A DNA stretch of 64,000 nt. It comes from Natrinema versiforme (GTDB lineage: Archaea > Halobacteriota > Halobacteria > Halobacteriales > Natrialbaceae). The position numbers and the translations under genes were made by a program. Shown here piece by piece: positions 58,049 through 64,000 of this stretch (position 1 is its first letter; each line of letters opens with the position of its first letter). A model generated the notes under the pieces. The model had not been told where the DNA came from and did not search any database. It saw only the letters and a program-made list of their open reading frames with translations. The stretch spans positions 496,001 through 560,000 of the forward strand of contig NZ_CP040330.1 of assembly GCF_005576615.1 (NCBI RefSeq). The letters are read 5' to 3'.

Positions 58049-58067
58049 TACTTCGCGAAGTCCTACT
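58049..58067. repeat. attR
   Basis: TACTTCGCGAAGTCCTACT, identical to attL. It is followed by GAGCGG, so the ancestral proS would have ended in TAC-TGA at this point. Confidence 0.9.
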
Positions 58068-58175
58068 GAGCGGACGATTTTCGTCGCCGAATCGCGCGTG
58101 CCGTCGCTGCCGTTTGCGGTTCGACTCGAGGCATATCGACCGCCGACCGTGCGTGATTATTTCACCTGAACCTAA

Positions 58176-58185
58176 CTCTTTAACC
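58176..58185 (+). promoter_or_regulatory. upstream promoter candidate in the gltB leader
   Basis: CTCTTTAACC is a TATA-like box that would start a transcript near 58205, giving a long leader of about 275 nt that carries the competing hairpins at 58224-58310. A nearer box (TTATACTAATATAT, about 58401-58414) would give a leader of about 45 nt. Confidence 0.4.
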
Positions 58186-58223
58186 CGAGGTTGCTTAGCC
58201 CGGAAGACTAACTAGAAGCATGT

Positions 58224-58310
58224 GGTGTTCACTCTGGTGGGTGAACACTACGTGCCTCTGACATTTCCCCGTCGACGGGAAGTCGATCTTTCCGGACGGG
58301 GTTTTCGTCC
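58224..58310 (+). promoter_or_regulatory. leader with competing hairpins upstream of gltB
   Basis: GTGTTCAC...GTGAACAC (about 58227-58250) is a perfect 8-bp stem. CCCGTCGACGGG (58268-58279) is a 12-bp palindrome. CCCCGTC (58267-58273) can instead pair with GACGGGG (58295-58301), and GGACG (58294-58298) can pair with CGTCC (58306-58310) before a TTTT run. Mutually exclusive folds suggest attenuation, unproven. Nothing else is coded between 58068 and 58480. Confidence 0.4.
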
Positions 58311-58480
58311 AGTGACGCGGCTGACGGGCGTTCTCGGTCGGCGACCAGTATCCGAGCAGCCGACAGTCCCGTGTCTGGCGATTAAGGGCTCCCCCACACC
58401 TTATACTAATATATATGTGTTAATAATACACTTAGCCATAATGGGTTAGCCTCTTATAGTTGTTCTCGCTAAGGGTGTGT

Positions 58481-61400
58481 ATGACACAGCCACAGATAGC
58501 GCCATCCACCGAGCGTTCACAGGGGCTCGCTGACCCTGCGGACGCACGGTCGAACTGCGGCGTCGGCGTCGTCATGGACCTCGATGGGGAGGGGGGCCAC
58601 GATGTCGTCGCCGACGGACTCGAACTCCTTCGCAACCTCGAGCACCGCGGGACGACCGGTGCGGAGAAAAACACCGGCGACGGGGCCGGCATCATGCTCC
58701 AGACGTCCGATTCGTTCTTCGAGAGCGTTCTCGACGCCTCCCTTCCTGAGACCTATGCCGTCGGCTCGCTCTTTCTGCCGCAGGATACCGCGGCTCGCGA
58801 GGAACTCGTCTCGCTCGTCGAGGAGACGTTCGCTACCTACGATCTCGACGTCCTCGAGTGGCGGGACGTGCCGACGAACAACGACGATCTCGGCCAGACG
58901 GCCGTCGACTCGGAACCCGATGTCTGGCAGGTCGTCGTCACGCCCGACGACGACGTCTCCGGGGACGACTTCGACCGTCGCCTCTACGTCGCCCGACGCG
59001 CTCTCGAGAACGCGGTCGAAGACGCGGATATCGAGCACAAAGAGCGCTTCTACGTCGTCTCGCTGGACTCGAAGACCGTCGTCTACAAGGGACTGCTGAA
59101 GGGCGTTCAGGTCCCGTCTTACTACCCCGACCTCACCGACGAGCGACTCGAGTCGACGTTCGTGATGGTCCACGAGCGGTTCTCGACCAACACGCTCGGC
59201 GCGTGGCACCTCGCCCATCCCTACCGGAACATCATCCACAACGGCGAGTTCAACACCATTCAGGGCAACATCAACTGGATGCGGGCCCGCGAGACCGACA
59301 TCGAGAGCGACGTGCTCGACGACCTCGAGGCGGTCAAACCGATCATCGACGACCCCGAGCAGTCCGACACGGCGAGCGTCGACAACGCCTTGGAACTGCT
59401 GATGCAGGACGGCCGGGACTTAGAGCACGCGTTGCGGATGCTCATCCCCGAAGCGTGGCGCGGCGACGACGCGATGGACCCCGATCGCAAAGACTGGTAC
59501 GACTTCCACGCCTCGCTCGTCGAGCCGTGGGACGGCCCCGCGCTCGTCGCGGCGACCGACGGCGAACGCGTCGGCGCGGTACTCGACCGCAACGGCCTTC
59601 GCCCCTGCCGGTACGACGTGACGACCGACAACCGACTCATCATGGCCAGCGAGGCCGGCGCGCTCGAGACCGAGCCCGAAAACATCGAGGAGCGCGGCCG
59701 CCTCCAGCCCGGCCAGCTGTTCCTCGCCGATCCCGAGGAAGGCCGCGTGATCCCGGACGAGGAAGTATTCGATGACCTCACCGACGACCGCTACGGCGAG
59801 TGGGTCGCCCAAGAGCAGGTCCGCCTCGACGACATCCGGACCACGGACGACCGATCGCCTCAGCAGCCTGTCGACGGCCTCCGCGACTACCAGGCCTCGT
59901 TCGGCTACACCCACGACGAACTCGAGAACCTGATCGAGCCGATGACCCAGAAGGGGAAAGACCCCGTCGGCTCGATGGGTGACGACACGCCGCTGTCGGT
60001 GCTCACCGAGTTCAACCGGCCGCTGTTCTCCTACTTCAAGCAGCTGTTCGCACAGGTGACCAACCCACCGCTTGACTACATCCGCGAGGAACTGGTCACC
60101 TCGATGGAGTCCCGGCTGGGCTTCCAGCGCAACCTGCTCGACGAGTCGCCCGAACACGCCCGCCAACTCGTGCTCGACTCGCCGATCCTGACCGACGCCG
60201 AACTCGAGTCGGTCCGCGACTGCTCGGCCAACGGCATTACGGCGACGACGATCGACATCACCTACGAGCCCGAGAGCGACGACCTCGGTACCGACCTCGA
60301 GGCCGCACTCGAGCGCGTGCGAGCGGACGCCGTCGAGGCCATCGAGAGCGGGACCGACGTTCTCGTCCTCTCCGACCGACGCGTCGACGAGGATCGGGTC
60401 GCGATCCCGAGCCTGCTGGCGACCGGTGGGGTCCACCACCACCTCGTCCGCAACGGACTGCGAAATCACGTCGGGCTCGTCGTCGAGTCCGCCGATCCGC
60501 GGACCGTCCATCACTTCGCGACGCTGGTCGGCTACGGTGCCGGCGCGGTCAACCCCTACCTCGCTTACCAGACCATCGAGGACATCACCGCCGGCCCCGA
60601 CGGCGCCGACACCGAGGTCGCCATCGACGCCTACGTCGGCGCGGTCGAGGACGGCCTGCTGAAGATCATGGCCAAGATGGGTATCTCGACGGTCGAGAGC
60701 TATCAAGGCGCCCAGATCTTCGAGGCCGTCGGGCTCGACAGCGGACTCGTCGCAGAGTACTTCGAGGGCACGGAGAACCGCACCGAAGGGATCGGCCTCG
60801 CCGAGATCGAGGAAGACCTCCGCGAGCGCCACGCGACCGCCTTCGGCCGCGCCGACGGCGAGGAGTCGGACCTCGACCGCCACGGCGAGTTCGAACACCG
60901 CTCGGACGGGATCCACCACCAGTGGAACCCGGATACCGTCGGCGCGCTTCAGCAGGCCGTCCGCTCGAACGATTACGAGCGCTACGGGGAGTTCGCCGAG
61001 AAAATCAACGACCAGCAACAGAACCTCCAGACCCTGCGCGGGCTGCTCGAGTTCGACTCGGACCGCGACCCGGTTCCGGTCGAGGACGTCGAGCCGATCA
61101 AGGACATCGTCGAGCGGTTCTCGACCGCGGCGATGAGCCTCGGGAGCCTCTCGCCGGAGGCCCACGAGAACAACTCGATCGCGATGAACCGGCTGGGCGG
61201 CAAGAGCAATTCGGGAGAGGGTGGCGAGCCGCCGGAGCGGTTCAACACCGAACGCGAGTGTAACGTCAAGCAAGTGGCCTCGGGTCGCTTCGGCGTCACC
61301 TCGACGTACCTCTCGAACGCCGACGAGCTACAGATCAAGATGGCCCAAGGAAGCAAGCCCGGCGAGGGCGGCCACCTCCCCGGCTCGAAGGTCAACGAGA

Positions 61401-63040
61401 TGATCGCCCACGTGCGCAAGTCCACGCCGGGCGTCGGGCTGATCTCGCCGCCGCCGCTGCACGACATCTACTCGATCGAGGACCTCAAACAGCTGATCTT
61501 CGATCTGAAAGCGGCCAACGAAGCGGCGGACATCAACGTCAAACTCGTCAGCGAGGCCGGAATCGGCACGGTCGCCGCCGGCGTCGCGAAGGCCAACGCC
61601 GACGTGGTCCACATCTCGGGCCACTCCGGCGGGACGGGTGCCTCGCCGCGCACCTCGATCAAGAACGCCGGCCTCCCGTGGGAACTCGGCCTCGCCGAGG
61701 CGAACCAGATGCTCTGTGCGACCGGCCTCCGCGACCGCATCCGCGTCTCCACCGACGGCGGGCTCAAGACCGGTCGCGACGTTGCCGTCGCCGCCCTGCT
61801 GGGAGCCGAGGAGTACATCTTCGGCACCGGGTCGCTGGTCACCAGCGGCTGCGTGATGGCCCGGCAGTGTCACAAGAACACCTGCCCGGTCGGCGTCGCC
61901 ACCCAGCGCGAGGACCTGCGCAAGCGGTTCCCCGGCGAGCCCGAACACGTCATCAACTACATGACCTTCATCGCGCAGGAACTGCGCGAGATCATGGCCG
62001 AACTCGGCTTCGAGACCGTCGACGAGATGATCGGGCAGGTCGACGTCCTCGAGCAACGCGACGACGTCGACCACCCGAAGGCGCGCAACGTCGACCTCTC
62101 GGAGGTCCTCGCGGACCCCGGCAGCGACGTTCGCCGGAAGATCCGCGAGCAGGACCACGAACTCGAGGACCAACTCGACCGGGACCTCATCGAGGCCGCG
62201 GCCGACGCGATCGAGGACCAAGAGCCGGTCAGCCTCGAGGCCGAGGTCACGAACGTCGACCGCACCGTCGGCGCGATGCTCTCGAACCGCATCACCAGCC
62301 GCTACGGCGAGCCCGGGCTCCCCGAGGACACGATCACCCTCGACGTGGACGGGACCGCCGGTCAGAGCTTCGGCGCGTTCCTCGCAAGCGGCATCTCGAT
62401 GCACTTAGACGGCAGTGCCAACGACTACGTCGGTAAGGGGCTCTCGGGCGGCAAACTGACGATCCGAACACCCGAAACCGCCGCCTACGACCCGACCGAG
62501 AACGTCTCGATCGGCAACGTCGCGCTCTACGGCGCGACCGACGGCCAACTGTACGTCAACGGCGTCGCCGGCGAGCGCTTCGCGGTGCGCAACTCCGGTG
62601 CCAAAGCCGTCGTCGAGGGCGTCGGCGACCACGGCTGCGAGTACATGACCGGTGGCGTCGTCGCCGTCCTCGGCGAGACCGGGACGAACTTCGCGGCCGG
62701 TATGTCCGGCGGCGTCGCCTACGTCTACGACCCGGACGACGAGTTCGAGGCGAAGGCGAACACCGGCATGGTCTCGCTCCACGACGAACTCAAGGAGAAA
62801 GACGAGCGGATGCTGCGCCGCCTCGTCGAGAACCACGTCGCCTATACCGGCTCCGAGCGCGGGCAACTGCTGCTCGCAAACTGGGAGCGCGCCCTCGAGG
62901 CCTTCGTGAAGGTCATGCCCGAGGCCTACTACGAAGCGATCACCGAGCAGGGAAGCGACGATGTCCGCAACGAACTGCCCGGCGCGCCCGAGGCGACCGC
63001 CGAGGCCGAATCGGCCAGGTTCGCGGCGAGCGACGACTAA
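58481..63040 (+). CDS. gltB: glutamate synthase large subunit (ferredoxin-type)
   Basis: A 1519-residue GOGAT. The N-terminal class II amidotransferase begins at C26 (NCGVGVVMDLDGEGGHDV) after a 25-residue propeptide (MTQPQIAPSTERSQGLADPA...), to be removed to free the Cys. The FMN-binding synthase domain follows with the 3Fe-4S cluster C1124-x5-C1130-x4-C1135 (CVMARQCHKNTC). The GXGXG C-terminal domain closes. It makes glutamate from glutamine and 2-oxoglutarate with reduced ferredoxin; no small GltD subunit is adjacent, as usual in haloarchaea. Met 58481 starts the normal propeptide; an upstream GTG/ATG adds 7 residues. Confidence 0.96.
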   Translation: MTQPQIAPSTERSQGLADPADARSNCGVGVVMDLDGEGGHDVVADGLELLRNLEHRGTTGAEKNTGDGAGIMLQTSDSFFESVLDASLPETYAVGSLFLPQDTAAREELVSLVEETFATYDLDVLEWRDVPTNNDDLGQTAVDSEPDVWQVVVTPDDDVSGDDFDRRLYVARRALENAVEDADIEHKERFYVVSLDSKTVVYKGLLKGVQVPSYYPDLTDERLESTFVMVHERFSTNTLGAWHLAHPYRNIIHNGEFNTIQGNINWMRARETDIESDVLDDLEAVKPIIDDPEQSDTASVDNALELLMQDGRDLEHALRMLIPEAWRGDDAMDPDRKDWYDFHASLVEPWDGPALVAATDGERVGAVLDRNGLRPCRYDVTTDNRLIMASEAGALETEPENIEERGRLQPGQLFLADPEEGRVIPDEEVFDDLTDDRYGEWVAQEQVRLDDIRTTDDRSPQQPVDGLRDYQASFGYTHDELENLIEPMTQKGKDPVGSMGDDTPLSVLTEFNRPLFSYFKQLFAQVTNPPLDYIREELVTSMESRLGFQRNLLDESPEHARQLVLDSPILTDAELESVRDCSANGITATTIDITYEPESDDLGTDLEAALERVRADAVEAIESGTDVLVLSDRRVDEDRVAIPSLLATGGVHHHLVRNGLRNHVGLVVESADPRTVHHFATLVGYGAGAVNPYLAYQTIEDITAGPDGADTEVAIDAYVGAVEDGLLKIMAKMGISTVESYQGAQIFEAVGLDSGLVAEYFEGTENRTEGIGLAEIEEDLRERHATAFGRADGEESDLDRHGEFEHRSDGIHHQWNPDTVGALQQAVRSNDYERYGEFAEKINDQQQNLQTLRGLLEFDSDRDPVPVEDVEPIKDIVERFSTAAMSLGSLSPEAHENNSIAMNRLGGKSNSGEGGEPPERFNTERECNVKQVASGRFGVTSTYLSNADELQIKMAQGSKPGEGGHLPGSKVNEMIAHVRKSTPGVGLISPPPLHDIYSIEDLKQLIFDLKAANEAADINVKLVSEAGIGTVAAGVAKANADVVHISGHSGGTGASPRTSIKNAGLPWELGLAEANQMLCATGLRDRIRVSTDGGLKTGRDVAVAALLGAEEYIFGTGSLVTSGCVMARQCHKNTCPVGVATQREDLRKRFPGEPEHVINYMTFIAQELREIMAELGFETVDEMIGQVDVLEQRDDVDHPKARNVDLSEVLADPGSDVRRKIREQDHELEDQLDRDLIEAAADAIEDQEPVSLEAEVTNVDRTVGAMLSNRITSRYGEPGLPEDTITLDVDGTAGQSFGAFLASGISMHLDGSANDYVGKGLSGGKLTIRTPETAAYDPTENVSIGNVALYGATDGQLYVNGVAGERFAVRNSGAKAVVEGVGDHGCEYMTGGVVAVLGETGTNFAAGMSGGVAYVYDPDDEFEAKANTGMVSLHDELKEKDERMLRRLVENHVAYTGSERGQLLLANWERALEAFVKVMPEAYYEAITEQGSDDVRNELPGAPEATAEAESARFAASDD

Positions 63041-63116
63041 CGCGGCCGTCGGCTTCGACGCTCCGTTTTCATCGCGATTCGATTCCGATTCGTCCCCGGT
63101 CGAGACCGCACAGTAC

Positions 63117-63524
63117 CTACTCGAGGACGCCGCCCGCGTCGACTGCAGCCTCCCGAATCGCCGCCGCATTCGGTGCTGCGAGCAGGTGCGCCCCGCAGTC
63201 GCAGTCCGAGGTACCGAACGCGGGAACCGGGTCGCCGGGAAGCGACGCCGCCAGTTCGTACTCCCGGTCGGCGTCCGGAAACGTGATCGCCGTCTCGAGG
63301 CTCGCGGCCGGGTGACCGAGCAGGTAATCGATGTGCCAGTGGCGCGTCTCGCGCTCGCCGGCAGCAAGTTCGCGGTGGCGGTCGACGCGACTGAAGCCGC
63401 CGGGACCGAACGCGCTGCCGACGTAGGCGTACGCGCCGGCGGGGAACTCGCGGTCGCCCAGCGCGCCGACATCGATCGATGTCGATCGGGCCACGTCGAT
63501 GACGAGGACGTACGTCCCGCTCAT
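63117..63524 (-). CDS. DUF123-type (GIY-YIG-like) protein
   Basis: A 135-residue protein. GTYVLVIDVARSTSIDVGALG, then FPAGAYAYVGSAFGPGGFSRVDRH and HWHIDYLLGHP match the DUF123 family, which has a GIY-YIG-like nuclease fold. The C-terminal part has CDCGAHLL, a possible zinc-binding pair. Active-site residues of GIY-YIG enzymes are only partly conserved. The start is placed at the motif MSGTYVLVID; upstream codons are low-complexity. A nucleic-acid role is likely but unproven. Confidence 0.85.
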   Translation of the reverse strand: MSGTYVLVIDVARSTSIDVGALGDREFPAGAYAYVGSAFGPGGFSRVDRHRELAAGERETRHWHIDYLLGHPAASLETAITFPDADREYELAASLPGDPVPAFGTSDCDCGAHLLAAPNAAAIREAAVDAGGVLE

Positions 63525-63600
63525 ACCGGCCGATCGGACGGCGGCGGAAAAACGAGTGTGTTTTCGGCTCGCAGCGGCGGCTCCGCTCTCGCTCGCGGCG

Positions 63601-64000
63601 TTAGCTCGACCAGTCCTCGTCGCGGGCCCGATCCTCATCGGCGGTGGGATCGCGTTCGTGGACGTGGCGACGGTTGCTCATGTCGTCCTGCAGTTGCTGA
63701 TTTCGGTCGCCGCTCGAGCCCCGATCCGACTCGCGGGACTCCGTCCAGTCACCCTGCTCGGATCGCCGGCCCCGTTGTTCGTACTCGAGACCGCCGCCGG
63801 ATTGTTGCTCTCGGTTCATGCGTCCGCCGGAGCGATCGCCGGTATCGCCGTACTCGCCGCCGCGGTCGTACTGCTGGGTGTCCCCGAAGTCACGCTGCGA
63901 TCGACCCCCTCGCTGGTCGCCGCCGCGGTCGCGCTGCATTCCCGATTCGTGGCCTTCGCTCCGCTGGTGGCGACCGTACTCGGGCTGGCCCTGCTGGTAC
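63601..64000 (-). CDS. low-complexity Gly/Gln/Arg/Asp protein, cut by window edge
   Basis: At least 132 residues, continuing past the right edge (the frame is open from 64000 leftward: YQQGQPEYGRHQRSEGHESG, then MQRDRGG). Composition is Gly, Gln, Arg, Asp, Ser, with no hydrophobic core, so it is an intrinsically disordered protein. The tail MSNRRHVHERDPTADEDRARDEDW is the only less repetitive part. It resembles haloarchaeal disordered or stress-associated proteins. The true N-terminus is outside the window. Confidence 0.65.
   Translation of the reverse strand, partial: YQQGQPEYGRHQRSEGHESGMQRDRGGDQRGGRSQRDFGDTQQYDRGGEYGDTGDRSGGRMNREQQSGGGLEYEQRGRRSEQGDWTESRESDRGSSGDRNQQLQDDMSNRRHVHERDPTADEDRARDEDWSS

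Larger units (their letters stand above)
43799..58067. mobile_element. integrated 14.3-kb element in the 3' end of proS
   Basis: Bounded by two copies of TACTTCGCGAAGTCCTACT. The interior is distinctly AT-richer than both flanks, uses different codons (many AGA, ATA, TTA) and carries tyrosine recombinases at each end. Cargo: helicase operon, DUF262/DUF1524 restriction protein, degenerate subtilase, membrane-anchored proteins, SWIM and zinc-ribbon proteins. No virion or conjugation genes are recognised, so it is called a genomic island; a satellite or decayed provirus is an alternative. Confidence 0.92.

Noticed and set aside
58222-58449. 75-codon plus-strand frame upstream of gltB
   Set aside because: It spans the perfect GTGTTCAC stem and the competing hairpins, has odd composition at its end, and no family look; treated as leader.
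59420-61273. Long minus-strand frame opposite gltB
   Set aside because: Antisense frame produced by high-GC codon bias; gltB is certain on the other strand.

Overview
The window is high-GC archaeal chromosome from an extreme halophile. The proteins are acidic (Asp/Glu rich), many starts lie 25-30 nt downstream of a TATA-like box with no ribosome binding site (leaderless), and the gene content is haloarchaeal: class I lysyl-tRNA synthetase, S19e, aIF5A, archaeal UMP kinase, PDCD5-family protein, a PitA-type chlorite dismutase/monooxygenase fusion and DUF7093/DUF5611-type proteins. The style suggests the Natrialbales (Natrinema/Haloterrigena-like), but this is an impression and not a determination.

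Region 1 (1-43819) is core chromosome. It holds a YgfZ-like protein; a glutamate/dicarboxylate symporter; the heme protein PitA with a divergent PadR regulator; two different site-2-type M50 proteases; the lysS-pyrH pair; a CapA-like phosphatase; a MobB-MoaE fusion; thiL; S19e-PDCD5-PP-loop; a histidine kinase; hisS; DoxX; a sulfatase; a JAMM protease overlapping a BtuF-like protein; two MoeA paralogues (one fused to a substrate-binding domain) around a serine hydrolase and a DedA protein; an MNT/HEPN-like pair; Hsp20; a UbiB-like kinase; an asparagine-synthase-like protein; an enolase-like protein; aIF5A-agmatinase; a Nudix protein; a quinone reductase; and proS. Molybdenum cofactor synthesis (MoaE fusion, two MoeA) and translation (LysRS, HisRS, ProRS, S19e, aIF5A) recur.

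Region 2 (43799-58067) is a 14.3 kb AT-richer integrated element. It sits in the 3' end of proS and is bounded by a 19-bp direct repeat of the last proS codons (43799-43817 and 58049-58067). A catalytic-domain-only tyrosine recombinase lies at one end and a full-length recombinase with a zinc ribbon at the other. The cargo is a tight three-gene operon (winged-helix-like protein, UvrD-like SF1 helicase, unknown protein), a DUF262/DUF1524 (GmrSD-like) restriction protein, a subtilase-like protein that has the Asp and His motifs but no Ser motif, two membrane-anchored coiled-coil proteins, a SWIM zinc-finger protein and several tiny zinc-ribbon or orphan proteins. Two genes appear frameshifted. 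No capsid, portal or terminase gene is recognisable. I read it as a mobile defence-type island; the three-gene helicase operon and the membrane/SWIM cluster are the best candidates for an undescribed system.

Region 3 (58068-64000) returns to high-GC core: a leader with competing hairpins, the large ferredoxin-type glutamate synthase gltB, a DUF123-type protein and the 3' end of a low-complexity Gly/Gln/Arg/Asp protein cut by the window edge. Non-coding structure includes a tandem array of perfect hairpins (3655-3950), a 24-bp minisatellite (13590-13740) and a structured intergenic element near 40400. No tRNA, rRNA or CRISPR array was found.
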